Part shown: piece by piece, positions 25,493 through 34,306 of the stretch | How the letters are laid out: each line of letters starts with the position of its first letter | Numbering within the stretch: the first letter of the stretch is position 1 | From: Magnetococcales bacterium | GTDB lineage: Bacteria; Pseudomonadota; Magnetococcia; Magnetococcales; JADFYX01 | Length of the DNA: 64,000 nt | NCBI GenBank assembly: GCA_015232365.1 | Contig: JADFZU010000006.1 | Coordinates: forward strand, 1 to 64,000 | Reading direction: 5' to 3' | Notes under the pieces: model-generated | The model's input: the letters and a program-made list of their open reading frames with translations, nothing else | Told to the model about the DNA's origin: nothing | Databases searched by the model: none | Position numbers and translations under genes: made by a program

Positions 25493-26017
25493 TTATACCG
25501 GTTTACCAATGACTAAGGTTTGGTCATCTTTAAAAGCATAATAAGGTACAGCTAGGTTGGCTGGAGCCGGTCCTTTTCTGATACGGCCAGAGGTATCGTA
25601 GTGGGAGCCGTGACATGGACAGAGAAAACCACCAAAGTCACCAGTACCAATTGGTTGTGGAACACACCCAAGGTGGGTGCAGAGTGCCAGCAGAACCAAA
25701 TATTGCTTTTTTTGTACCCTGGTCTCATCCTTGGCAAAATCAGGTAATTTTTCAAAATCACCATCTTTAGCCTGTTCAATCTGCTCCGGGGTACGGTGGA
25801 GAACGAAAACCGGCTTGCCCTGCCAGGGTATGGTAATCATCTGGCCTTCAGCCAGTGCACCGATATTTACCTCAGTCGTTGCTTGTGCGAGGACATCGGC
25901 AGATGGACTCCACGATCTGATAAAAGGCCAAGCCGCACCTGCTGTTCCTGCGACACCCACGGCACTTGTTGCCAGGATGAGAAAATCCCGACGATTCTCT
26001 TCTGTCTCAATAACCAT
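25493..26017 (-). CDS. petA: Rieske iron-sulfur subunit of the bc1 complex
   Basis: A 174-residue protein with an N-terminal twin-arginine-like anchor (ENRRDFLILATSAVG). The 2Fe-2S ligands are C113 and H115 in CTHLGC and C133 and H136 in CPCHGSH; C118 and C135 form the usual disulfide. It takes electrons from quinol at the Qo site and passes them to cytochrome c1. It is the first gene of petABC; the 325-bp region upstream presumably holds the promoter. Confidence 0.97.
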   Translation of the reverse strand: MVIETEENRRDFLILATSAVGVAGTAGAAWPFIRSWSPSADVLAQATTEVNIGALAEGQMITIPWQGKPVFVLHRTPEQIEQAKDGDFEKLPDFAKDETRVQKKQYLVLLALCTHLGCVPQPIGTGDFGGFLCPCHGSHYDTSGRIRKGPAPANLAVPYYAFKDDQTLVIGKPV

Positions 26018-26342
26018 AAAGACTCCTAACCTCCTAATGAGCTTGTTTGGAAGTTACAAAATAAAAAATTGTACAAAGATTCCAGGAAAATAAGACCGGT
26101 TACGCATATTATGATCTAAAGAATCCACATTATCCACAAAATCTAACTTGAACCTGAACTAAAAGAGGCTATTATCAGCAATCTCTACCTCGACCTTCTA
26201 TAAGTACACTCTAATATTTCAAAATTACCGTGGCTGAGTCAACCATATTTCCATCAAAAGGGGAAAATAAATGCTAAACTTGACCAAAATCAAGTTCATA
26301 TTGATCAATATCGGCAGTAACGTAAGTTTGAGGTGACAAAGT
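26018..26342. other. Divergent petA/trmL intergenic region
   Basis: A 325-bp AT-rich spacer. It should contain the petABC promoter on the - strand and the trmL promoter on the + strand. Apart from the FNR-like inverted repeat at 26280-26293, I see no clear structure. Confidence 0.35.
26280..26293. promoter_or_regulatory. Possible FNR-type binding site
   Basis: TTGACCAAAATCAA has perfect TTGA-N6-TCAA half sites, as in the FNR consensus TTGAT-N4-ATCAA, and is followed by a second imperfect TTGATCAATATC at 26301-26312. It lies about 50 bases before trmL and about 260 bases before petA. Redox control of the bc1 genes would make sense, but the distance to petA weakens this. Confidence 0.35.
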
Positions 26343-26813
26343 ATGTTCCATGTAGTGCTGTTTCAACCGGAGATACCCCCCAACACCGGAACCATTATGC
26401 GTCTATGTGCTGCCAGCAACACCAGGTTGCACCTTGTTGGCCCTTTAGGGTTCCGTTTAGACGCCGCCTCTCTAAGGCGGGCAGGTATGGACTACCAGGA
26501 GCTGGCAGATGTGCAGCGATGGTCTGACTGGTCTGCATATCAAGAAGAGTCGCCTGATAACAGCCGCACCTTCGCTATTTCAACACATGGTAAACAGATC
26601 TATAGTAAATCTGAGTTTCGCCCCGGTGACCGGTTTCTCTTCGGCTCAGAAGGGTCTGGCCTACCAGTGCCTGTTTTGGAATCTTTTGGTGACCGTGTTC
26701 TGCGTATCCCCATGGCCCCTGAGGCCAGAAGCCTGAATTTGGCAATAAGTGTCAGTATTGTCCTCTATGAGGCCCTGCGGCAAAACGGATTTGCCAACCC
26801 GGATATTTCATGA
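26343..26813 (+). CDS. trmL: tRNA (cytidine/uridine-34 2'-O)-methyltransferase
   Basis: A 156-residue SPOUT methyltransferase that methylates the wobble nucleotide of leucine tRNAs. The N-terminus VVLFQPEIPPNTGTIMRLC and the knot region LFGSEGSGLP followed by RIPMAPEARSLNLAISVSIVLYEALRQ are diagnostic of TrmL. The length matches the minimal family form. The ATG at 26343 follows GAGGTGAC at 26329-26336. It is a single gene, convergent with the DsbA-like gene. Confidence 0.95.
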   Translation: MFHVVLFQPEIPPNTGTIMRLCAASNTRLHLVGPLGFRLDAASLRRAGMDYQELADVQRWSDWSAYQEESPDNSRTFAISTHGKQIYSKSEFRPGDRFLFGSEGSGLPVPVLESFGDRVLRIPMAPEARSLNLAISVSIVLYEALRQNGFANPDIS

Positions 26814-26831
26814 AATATCCGGGATAAAATT

Positions 26832-27794
26832 CTACTTAGCCAACTCCTGGTTGATTACCTCTGTAAAATCGGTGAAAGGAACTGCCCCTACTAGCTTGAT
26901 GCCGTTGATAAAAAATGTTGGAGTTCCGGTAATCCCCAAGCTTTTTCCGTCCTTGCTGTCTGCCGCAACCCGGCTGGCATAACTACCGCTATCCAGACAG
27001 TGATCAAACTGCTTGCTGTTTAGTTTTAGTTTTTTTGCCAACTTTTTATACTCAGAAATTTCTAGCTTGGAGCCTTTGGCAAACAGAGCATCATGGAAGG
27101 GCCAGAATGCCCCCTGATCTTTTGCACACTGTGCCGCTTCTGAGGCTTTTGGAGCCTTTTTATGGAATGGCAGTGGGTAGTGGCGAAAAACAAAACGGAC
27201 TTTATCTCCATACTTTTTTTCAACTTTGTTTATGGTCTCTTGGGCACGACGGCAGTATGGGCACTCAAAGTCAGAAAACTCAATAATGGTGATCGGAGCC
27301 GTTGCCGGCCCTTTGGAGAGGTCTTGAGGTCCAGGGACTGTATAACGTGGTGGCTTCAAGAGAAATGCAACCTGATATTTATTGGTCAAGCTACGGAGAT
27401 ACATCCCCTGTAGATTCTCTTCAAGCTGATTTTGCAGGTAGGAGCGGATTTTAGCGTCCATCCCCTTACCACCTTCTGGTAGCTGGCCTTTGTTCGCCTC
27501 AATGAAGGCAGTAACATCGGCATCGGTAAGAGGCGGTATTTTTTTATTTACCATCTCATCCATGACTTGATTCACTGCAATTCCGTTGGCTTTGGCCTCC
27601 AACTCCAATAGATGGTCGATAACCATCTCCTGGACTTTTGCCTCCCGGAGTTCGTAAATTTTATGGGTGATCTGTTTATCAACATCAGCAACATCCAGCT
27701 TCCAACTCCCTACCGAAGCAGCCGGTTCTGCCGATACAGTAGTTGGTATGATAACAGCGAGCAGAGCAAGCAGAGCAAAAGTTGGTCGAAGCAT
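26832..27794 (-). CDS. DsbA/Com1-like periplasmic thiol oxidoreductase
   Basis: A 320-residue exported protein with a signal peptide at residues 1-22 (ALLALLAVIIPTTVSA). The N-terminal part (about 30-140) is helical and resembles a SurA-type chaperone or dimerisation segment. The C-terminal thioredoxin fold carries C178-P-Y-C181 after IIEFSDFE, and the cis-proline loop is in GTPTFFINGIKL. Such proteins form or isomerise disulfides in periplasmic proteins. The N-terminal helical domain is larger than in DsbA itself and recalls the ScsC/Com1 group, so the partner may be specialised. Confidence 0.88.
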   Translation of the reverse strand: MLRPTFALLALLAVIIPTTVSAEPAASVGSWKLDVADVDKQITHKIYELREAKVQEMVIDHLLELEAKANGIAVNQVMDEMVNKKIPPLTDADVTAFIEANKGQLPEGGKGMDAKIRSYLQNQLEENLQGMYLRSLTNKYQVAFLLKPPRYTVPGPQDLSKGPATAPITIIEFSDFECPYCRRAQETINKVEKKYGDKVRFVFRHYPLPFHKKAPKASEAAQCAKDQGAFWPFHDALFAKGSKLEISEYKKLAKKLKLNSKQFDHCLDSGSYASRVAADSKDGKSLGITGTPTFFINGIKLVGAVPFTDFTEVINQELAK

Positions 27795-27837
27795 GTTGTG
27801 ATCCTTTTATTTATGATTTGGAACAGCTTTTATTAGG

Positions 27838-28272
27838 TTAATTAGAGTAAATCTCAGCGGCTCTATTTTTGAAGGCTTCTACCATCCGTTTTGAGGCTTC
27901 ACCAAATACCGGCCCTAAGGCTAACTCAATAAGACGACTTTTAAAACGGAAATCAATAAAAAAGTCTATAGTACAACCCCCGGATGGTGAGTCGGTAAAC
28001 CTCCATTCGCTCTCTAGGTGTTTAAAAGGGCCGTCAATATTGGCAATGGTGATTTTTTTTCCTGGAACAACAGTATCTTTAGTTATGAAAGTCTCTCGCA
28101 TCCCTTTAAAAGAGATTGTCATCTCTGACATAAATGTATCACCCTGCTCATCATATTTCCGAGTTTTAGCCAGCCATGGAATAAATTCTGAATAACTGTC
28201 CATATCGACAACTAGATCATACATCTGTTCGGCACTATAGGGGACATGGGTGGAAGAGGTGCATTTACTCAT
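27838..28272 (-). CDS. COQ10/RatA-like START-domain protein, copy 1
   Basis: A 144-residue protein of the polyketide cyclase/START fold. The opening VPYSAEQMYDLVVDMDSYSEFIPW is the hallmark of the COQ10/RatA group, followed by the MTISFKGMRETF strand and a long C-terminal helix. Homologues bind coenzyme Q and help respiration (COQ10), or were reported as ribosome-acting RatA in E. coli. It lies 28 bases after a paralog, close to the bc1 genes, which favours a quinone-related role. That assignment is inference. Confidence 0.85.
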   Translation of the reverse strand: MSKCTSSTHVPYSAEQMYDLVVDMDSYSEFIPWLAKTRKYDEQGDTFMSEMTISFKGMRETFITKDTVVPGKKITIANIDGPFKHLESEWRFTDSPSGGCTIDFFIDFRFKSRLIELALGPVFGEASKRMVEAFKNRAAEIYSN

Positions 28273-28300
28273 TTTGTCTAGAGGCTCCTAGTAAGGCACG

Positions 28301-28735
28301 TTAATTACGGTGCAGATATATTGCCCTTTTTCTAAAGGCACTGATCATCTGTTTGGATACCTGGGTAAAGACCGGCCCCATGATCATCTCTTTCATTTTA
28401 CTTGAAAAACGAAAGTCGATAAAAAATTCCACTTTGGTCCGGTCTTCACCGATGGGGTGAAAGTGCCAGGTACTTACCAGATATTGGAAAGGGCCAGATT
28501 TAAGGTTGATCTCAATTTTTTTGTTTGGTTCGACAATGTCCAGGGTTTGGAATGTCTCTCTAATGCCTTTGAAAGAGACAGACATTTCAGCCATAAACTG
28601 GTTATCCTTATGGTCCCAGACCCTGGCTTTGCCACACCAAGGTAGAAATTTTGGATAACTTTCCACGTCCACAACGATGTCGTACATCTGGGCTGTGGTA
28701 AAGGGAAGCAGCTCGCTGACTCTTATTGTAGGCAT
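28301..28735 (-). CDS. COQ10/RatA-like START-domain protein, copy 2
   Basis: A second 144-residue member of the same family, directly upstream of copy 1. It opens LLPFTTAQMYDIVVDVESYPKFLPWCG and keeps MSVSFKGIRETF and the closing helix. The two proteins have the same length and align without obvious gaps but differ at about half of positions, so the duplication is old. Copy 2 has the Pro-Trp-Cys sequence common in alphaproteobacterial homologues. It is probably co-transcribed with copy 1. Confidence 0.87.
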   Translation of the reverse strand: MPTIRVSELLPFTTAQMYDIVVDVESYPKFLPWCGKARVWDHKDNQFMAEMSVSFKGIRETFQTLDIVEPNKKIEINLKSGPFQYLVSTWHFHPIGEDRTKVEFFIDFRFSSKMKEMIMGPVFTQVSKQMISAFRKRAIYLHRN

Positions 28736-28854
28736 CGGAAATCTTAGTGAGTTATGTGTGTATTATGTTATGGTCAGGCAGTTAACTATCACTATGTATA
28801 TATAACCATATAGCATTGAGAGCAAGAGGTCATCAGAGACTGGAAACAATTTAA

Positions 28855-31800
28855 ATGGCTACTATAACCCAGAATAACAATAAAATTCCGACCAAATCAG
28901 ATGCTTTACGTGCCAATTTGCGTGAGACCGCCGTTGAGTCAATAAACATTGATCCACGTTATGAACCGTTGCGAGAGGTGGTTGCAAATTATGCTGGTAT
29001 TTTAAAAAATCTCGACCGTCTGCTTAGGGAGTTGAGCCATCCATTTCGCAACTGGACTCTGGTTCTGCCCGAGCTTAGGGGTTTTGTTTTAAAAAACTGC
29101 TCACGTTTTGTCCGTAGCCCCAAAGGGGCCGAATGTTTTTTACTGTTAAGCGATTTTTTTCTGGTGGCACTGGAGGAGGTTCGTAACGAAGATAACCTCA
29201 GGGCGGTTTTAGAGGGGCTGACCGCATACATGGAGAAGCAGGTCCAGGTTTTAAAAGGTGAGGAGCTTGCTGAATATGCTGCAGCTTTTGACTCAATATT
29301 TTTCTCACTCTCCAAGCTTCATGATTCAAAACTGCTTCTTCTCTCCCAGAGCCACCACCCTCTAAAACGGACTGTGGCTCTAATGATGAAAAAGGCTAAA
29401 TCTTCCGGTCAGCCCTTTCCCTTCTCAACTGAGATCATCCAGCAGTTGGCGATACGCTCCCTCAAGGCAACTTACGAATATTGGTTGAAGCAGTCTGACC
29501 CGGAATGGTATGCGGTCTTGGGGACCGATCCTTGTGAGAATATCAGCCACCGTTTTTTAAAAAAAGCTTTGGCCGACCTAGAGCAGCTCTCCTCTGAAGA
29601 GGCTAGCCATGTAGTGGCCTTGAAGTTGACCAAAATGCCTTCGTTCCTGGATATTATTCGCCACTACCGGCAAGCTGCTGATCTGTTGGGGCAGAGTCCT
29701 GTTGGGGAGGTAAGCTCGCCTGACCACCTTATAGAGGGGCGTAAGTTAAGGTTTTTATTTCATATTATGGAGATTAAAGGGCTCTCGATGATCCATGAAG
29801 AGTCCCTTAGGGAGATTAACCGTTCTCTGGTCAAATTGATTCGTCTGCAACAAAACTATAACGAAATCCATTATGCATTTATTACTACATTCTCATTTTT
29901 AAAGGCCAATGTGGTCACCTATCCTCATACCGCCTTACAGTGTATTGAAGTTTTGGGGGTTGAGGTATTTCGCCACAATAACAATAGGCTTGTGGAGTCA
30001 TTTTTAGAGCAGACGGTCCGTTTTGGTTTTCAATTTAGTTCGGTAACAGGGGTGGATAACGACTGGCAGCCAATCTGCAACCCTGCCCATCTTTATAATA
30101 TCCGGGTCTGGCTTAGTTTGATTACCCAAAACCCTACCTGGAGTCCCATGCTGTTTTCAGCACTTATAATCAACCTGAAACTATCTGGTGCGCTGATTCG
30201 GGATACCGATCTTTTCCAAAAAGAGATATCCAAGCTTTTAAATAGCGGTATCAAGCCGGTCTATAACCTTGCTAAACAGTTTTGCCGGCAGTTACCGGTA
30301 TATTATAATGAGATTGGTGCTGAAGGTGAACTGCGTACCGTCTCCACTGAGCTTGATGAGATTAGCCGCCGCAAGGACCGCCTAATCCATTTTTTACGTA
30401 AACAGTGCCATGTAGAGAGTACCAACCGGATAGTCGACCTTGCGTTTAATATATTCAAATTCTGGCAGACCGGGGATAAGAGTGTTCTAAGCGGTCTGGT
30501 CTCCGACTCTATTTTGGAAGAAATTGTCCCTAGCGGCCCCTATTTCGACCATGTGCATAAGATAGTTGCCTCTATATCCAAGGATAAGGATCTGGAGTTT
30601 GACCCCATAAGACAGTCGTTGGCCAAGGTTGAGGCGAAGGTAAAGGCTTTTACCCAGCTACCAGAGAGCGAAGGTCGGCGGGTGGTTCTATTGATCCGCC
30701 TCTGCCATCAGCTAGAGTTGAAATATAATCTAGGCTTTAGGGGGCTTGGTCAGCCCCTGCGACGGGCGGCAGAGGACGGTATTCCGGGTATGGATGCTCT
30801 TTTGAGTATTCTTGAGAGCGGTGCGGTGGGGTATGAGCGTCTGCTGGGGCTGTTGGATGCCATGGAGTGCTTGAAAGAGACTATTTTAAGTGATGAGGTT
30901 TTTCCGGCCCGTGAGGAGATCTATCAAAAGAGACATATAGCTGTGGATATTCCATCGGTTTATGGCTGTTATGAGGAGCGTAAATTTGATGCTCTCTCAC
31001 TAAGTTTTCGTCTTGAGAATCTCGCCAACGTTGATCTTGAAGGGCTGGTGGATCGGATACCGGAAGATTTTATCACTCGTGCAGCATTTTTCCGGGTTGG
31101 CAAATATTTGCGTGTTTTTATTCGGGCGTTGGATGTGGACGGAATTACATCAAGGAAACTGAGCCACATGCGGGAGGTTCTGGAGCGGTTTTTGGAGTTG
31201 AACCACTTCTCATACCACCAATACCTGGATATTTTTCGCAGTTTTTCCGAAGCGGTTAAGGATATAATTCTCACCTATTATACCACCAACCACCGGGATA
31301 ATCTGGCGATTATTGTTCCGATGATCCCCAAGTCGGCACTGCTTGGTAAATTTGCCCCATTAAAAGACCAGGATGATGTTATCTCGGTGGAGAGAATAGG
31401 TGAGTCATTTCTTAGGGATCTAATTGCCGAGACTTTTGGTTTGCAGTCCTTTGATCGTTTTATTAGCCGGATTTTGCAAATTTTGGCAAGACAGCAAGAG
31501 GTGTTGGCTCCCCACCGTTTAGATCAACTTATGACCTACGATCCAGCCAATCTTTTCTGCTCTCTATATGAGCCGGATGCCAGGGTGCGAAATTTAATCC
31601 ATCTAGGTAATAAGGGGTTTAATCTGGTGGAGTTGGTGGAGAACAAAATCCCGGTTCCGGCTGGAGTGGTATTGACCACCGAATTTTTCCGCTGTAGGTC
31701 GGTAATCAGCGACTATCCCCCTGCTAGCAAAGATTATATTGCCCGTCTTCGGAAGCAGGTAACTAAAATAGAGCAACAGACCGGGCAGATATTTGGCTCT

Positions 31801-33081
31801 AAACATAGACCTCTGCTGTTATCGGTTCGTAGTGGGGCTTTAATTTCCATGCCGGGTATGATGCAGACCATTCACAATGTGGGGCTTAATGAAAAGATTG
31901 TTGAAGGTATGGCTCTTGAGTCTGGTAACTCCTTTTTTGCCTGGGACAACTATCGCCGCTTTATTCAATCCTGGTGTATGACTTTTGAGATGGACCGGGG
32001 GATTTTTACAGATTTGATGCATAGTGCCAAGCGGCGTTATGGAGTAAAGAAAAAGCGTGATCTTAGTGCAGAGCAGATGGAAGCTTTAGCCAGGCAATAC
32101 CGGAAAGTTGCCGATGAACACGGTCTGACAATTCCAGATGACCCCTGGTGGCAGCTACTTGCCGCTATTAATCAGGTGGTTGAGTCATGGGAGTCAAAAA
32201 AGGCTAAAGAGTATCGGGGTATCATGAATATATCCGATGATTGGGGAACCGCAGTGGTTCTACAACGCATGGTCTATGGCAACCTGCATCATCAAGCCGG
32301 ATCAGGGGTGTTTTTTACCGCCCATCCCCACCGCAAACTGGATCGGGTGCTGTTGTGGGGTGACTACACTCCTGGAAACCAGGGTGAGGATATTGTTGGT
32401 GGCCTGGTTTCTACCAGCCCCATCTCTCTGGAGCAGTGTGAATATGACGGCCGAGATCCAGATACGAGTTTGGAGCGTTGTTATCCACAGATCTATAAAG
32501 TTCTTCTCGAGCAGTCCTATCAACTTATTGATGTCTGCAACTGGAACTCGCAAGAGATTGAGTTTACCTTTGATGGACCAACTGAGGAGAATCTGTTTTT
32601 TCTCCAGAGCCGGGACATGGTGACCAGTAAAAACCGTCAATCCATCTTCCACAGTTTTGTTGATACTCCCCAGTTAAGGCAGTCTAAGTTGATTCAGGGT
32701 ATCGGTGTGAGCGGTGGGGCGTTGTCTGGTCTGGCGGTATTTAACCTTGAGCAGGTAGAGGAGTTGCGGCGAGAGGATGCCAAGACTCCTCTCATTTTAA
32801 TTCGTTATGATACGGTTCCTGATGATATCCGGGAAATATCACTGGCTGACGGCCTGTTAACCGCCCGTGGTGGCCAGACTTCTCATGCTGCAATTGTCGC
32901 TGCGAGGCTGGAAAAAACCTGTGTAGTAGGCTGTGAAGATCTAGCTATTTACGAGGAAGATGGGGTGTGTAAAATAAACGGCAATACCATAAGATGCGGT
33001 GACAAAATCAGTATAGATGGTTTTCGAGGGTTGATGTTTAACGGCTGGCATGAGATAGAGACAACTCTGCTGCCGCATTAA
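28855..33081 (+). CDS. Large PEP/pyruvate-binding and phosphohistidine domain protein
   Basis: A 1408-residue protein. Residues about 1-890 are mainly helical and match nothing I recognise. Residues about 910-1270 are a PPDK/PEP-synthase ATP-binding domain (LGNKGFNLVELVENKIPVPA, then LLSVRSGALISMPGMMQ, and GVFFTAHP). A PEP-utiliser swivelling domain follows, with GGQTSHAAIVAAR carrying the phosphorylatable His1344. The C-terminal PEP-binding barrel of true PPDK or PEP synthase is missing, so it may phosphorylate another target or act with a partner protein. It is preceded by AT-rich sequence and transcribed alone. Confidence 0.85.
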   Translation: MATITQNNNKIPTKSDALRANLRETAVESINIDPRYEPLREVVANYAGILKNLDRLLRELSHPFRNWTLVLPELRGFVLKNCSRFVRSPKGAECFLLLSDFFLVALEEVRNEDNLRAVLEGLTAYMEKQVQVLKGEELAEYAAAFDSIFFSLSKLHDSKLLLLSQSHHPLKRTVALMMKKAKSSGQPFPFSTEIIQQLAIRSLKATYEYWLKQSDPEWYAVLGTDPCENISHRFLKKALADLEQLSSEEASHVVALKLTKMPSFLDIIRHYRQAADLLGQSPVGEVSSPDHLIEGRKLRFLFHIMEIKGLSMIHEESLREINRSLVKLIRLQQNYNEIHYAFITTFSFLKANVVTYPHTALQCIEVLGVEVFRHNNNRLVESFLEQTVRFGFQFSSVTGVDNDWQPICNPAHLYNIRVWLSLITQNPTWSPMLFSALIINLKLSGALIRDTDLFQKEISKLLNSGIKPVYNLAKQFCRQLPVYYNEIGAEGELRTVSTELDEISRRKDRLIHFLRKQCHVESTNRIVDLAFNIFKFWQTGDKSVLSGLVSDSILEEIVPSGPYFDHVHKIVASISKDKDLEFDPIRQSLAKVEAKVKAFTQLPESEGRRVVLLIRLCHQLELKYNLGFRGLGQPLRRAAEDGIPGMDALLSILESGAVGYERLLGLLDAMECLKETILSDEVFPAREEIYQKRHIAVDIPSVYGCYEERKFDALSLSFRLENLANVDLEGLVDRIPEDFITRAAFFRVGKYLRVFIRALDVDGITSRKLSHMREVLERFLELNHFSYHQYLDIFRSFSEAVKDIILTYYTTNHRDNLAIIVPMIPKSALLGKFAPLKDQDDVISVERIGESFLRDLIAETFGLQSFDRFISRILQILARQQEVLAPHRLDQLMTYDPANLFCSLYEPDARVRNLIHLGNKGFNLVELVENKIPVPAGVVLTTEFFRCRSVISDYPPASKDYIARLRKQVTKIEQQTGQIFGSKHRPLLLSVRSGALISMPGMMQTIHNVGLNEKIVEGMALESGNSFFAWDNYRRFIQSWCMTFEMDRGIFTDLMHSAKRRYGVKKKRDLSAEQMEALARQYRKVADEHGLTIPDDPWWQLLAAINQVVESWESKKAKEYRGIMNISDDWGTAVVLQRMVYGNLHHQAGSGVFFTAHPHRKLDRVLLWGDYTPGNQGEDIVGGLVSTSPISLEQCEYDGRDPDTSLERCYPQIYKVLLEQSYQLIDVCNWNSQEIEFTFDGPTEENLFFLQSRDMVTSKNRQSIFHSFVDTPQLRQSKLIQGIGVSGGALSGLAVFNLEQVEELRREDAKTPLILIRYDTVPDDIREISLADGLLTARGGQTSHAAIVAARLEKTCVVGCEDLAIYEEDGVCKINGNTIRCGDKISIDGFRGLMFNGWHEIETTLLPH

Positions 33082-33101
33082 AGGTCAAAGTATCCTTCTT
33101 G

Positions 33102-33467
33102 TTATTTGTCCTGTTTATCTATCAACAGATCCGCTTTTTTTCCACCATTATCAAAATATAGTTGGAATATTTTTGGGCATCTGCCGCGGCCAGACCATTT
33201 TACTCCCTGGTATTCATACTTTGCTTTTAATTTTGCTTTGTATGGTTGTTTTTGTGCATGGAAGGGGGTCTCGAAATACTCTTTTAGATCGATCCCTAAA
33301 GAAGAGGCTTTTTTATCTAGCTTCTGTTTAAACTCGTTTTTGTGTTGGATCTGCCGCAGTTTTATCAACGCCTCTATTTTGATCTTTATGGCGGTAAGCG
33401 TTTTAAGATCAAGTGATTCAACATCTATATTCTCAAAAGGTATGGATTTATTTTTTAGATGTGCCAT
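33102..33467 (-). CDS. H-NS family nucleoid-associated protein
   Basis: A protein of 121 residues using the ATG at 33467 (125 if the upstream TTG at 33479 is used). The N-terminal half is a charged coiled-coil-like helix (LDLKTLTAIKIKIEALIKLRQ). The C-terminal DNA-binding part has KWSGRGRCPKIFQLY, the H-NS core (consensus WSGRGRxP) that inserts in the minor groove of AT-rich DNA, then ADLLI. It overlaps the end of the small membrane protein gene upstream, so translation is probably coupled. It likely silences AT-rich genes, but its targets cannot be read here. Confidence 0.85.
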   Translation of the reverse strand: MAHLKNKSIPFENIDVESLDLKTLTAIKIKIEALIKLRQIQHKNEFKQKLDKKASSLGIDLKEYFETPFHAQKQPYKAKLKAKYEYQGVKWSGRGRCPKIFQLYFDNGGKKADLLIDKQDK

Positions 33468-33699
33468 ATTTTTCGCCAATTTTTACCATAGTGACTAATC
33501 CGCCCAGCAGAACCGCCAAGCCAACAATAGGGGCAATTGCAGAGGAGAGAGTTCCAGCAGCGGCAGCAGAAGTTATGATTGCTCCTGTTTTAACTGTAGA
33601 TATCACAACAGACTTGCTAGCGACTATTTTAACTGCACCAGGCCCGCTAAGTTGCATAATCTCATTTTTAGTTAATGCTGTGGAAATTACCTGTTCCAT
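33448..33699 (-). CDS. Small membrane protein overlapping the H-NS gene
   Basis: 83 residues from the ATG at 33699 (a TTG two codons earlier is possible). It has an N-terminal amphipathic part and a small-residue-rich hydrophobic region, GTLSSAIAPIVGLAVLLGG, able to span the membrane once or twice. It ends with a lysine tail. I do not recognise a family. The 20-base overlap with the H-NS-like gene suggests they act together, for instance by holding the nucleoid protein at the membrane, which is speculation. Confidence 0.6.
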   Translation of the reverse strand: MEQVISTALTKNEIMQLSGPGAVKIVASKSVVISTVKTGAIITSAAAAGTLSSAIAPIVGLAVLLGGLVTMVKIGEKYGTSKK

Positions 33700-33958
33700 T
33701 TTCAAGTCTATCCCTAAGTAGTGACTAAATTAAAAGTCAGAAACTGTAAATTCCGCAATCCAGTCCCAAGCTTATATTTTATTTATTATCAAGCATTAAT
33801 GTTTGTGCTAACTAACTTAGAATCTTCTTTTTTTTTTTTGCCTAGTTAGCATACATTTTAATTATTTTGAAAACAATAAAATTCCATAGTTTTTCTGTAG
33901 TAATTTGATAGTCCCGAAGGCGGATGGCACTTCCAACGGTAGAGTCCAGGTTTAAGGT

Positions 33959-34306
33959 TCAATCAGTGGTTTTGCAGGGGAATGCTTGGGACATTGCGTA
34001 ATAGAAACATAATGATGCCCCTTTTTGCAGATTTTCAGGATGTTGTGCGGTATATTTTAAAAAAGCTTTTTTGAGTCTGCCAGTAGTAACTTTTTTGGGA
34101 AAGCAGATGATTTCATGATTTTCTGAGTTGGACTGGAGAAAAATTTCCCAGCTACTCATTCCGGCAAAATATCCCAGACATGAGCCGTACTCAATATTGT
34201 TCTCACTTTGACAATAATTAACTATCTTTTGGCAGGTGTAGGAGTTACTAACTGCATTTTTTGGAGTGATAAGGAGAACAAGCAGAGCAAAAAAGAAGAT
34301 TTTAAT
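33959..34306 (-). CDS. Rap1a/Tai-like exported protein with disrupted 5' end
   Basis: The conserved part resembles the Rap1a/Tai immunity domain: cysteines in YTCQKIVNYCQ, CLGYFAGMSSW, ICFPKKVTTGRLKKAFLKY, then HPENLQKGASLCFYYAMSQAFPC. A hydrophobic leader (IKIFFFALLVLLI) should direct export. The open frame runs back to 34486, but that part is encoded by mobile element E and vector-like spacer, not by a gene. The native sequence begins at ATT (34304-34306), precisely at the element's edge, so the original start was probably lost. It may be translated from ATT, as a fusion from further upstream, or not at all. Confidence 0.6.
   Translation of the reverse strand: MKIFFFALLVLLITPKNAVSNSYTCQKIVNYCQSENNIEYGSCLGYFAGMSSWEIFLQSNSENHEIICFPKKVTTGRLKKAFLKYTAQHPENLQKGASLCFYYAMSQAFPCKTTD

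Noticed and set aside
33706..33958. The AT-rich spacer between the small membrane protein and the Rap1a-like gene as a possible regulatory RNA.
   Set aside because: It contains T runs but no stable or conserved hairpin that I can see.
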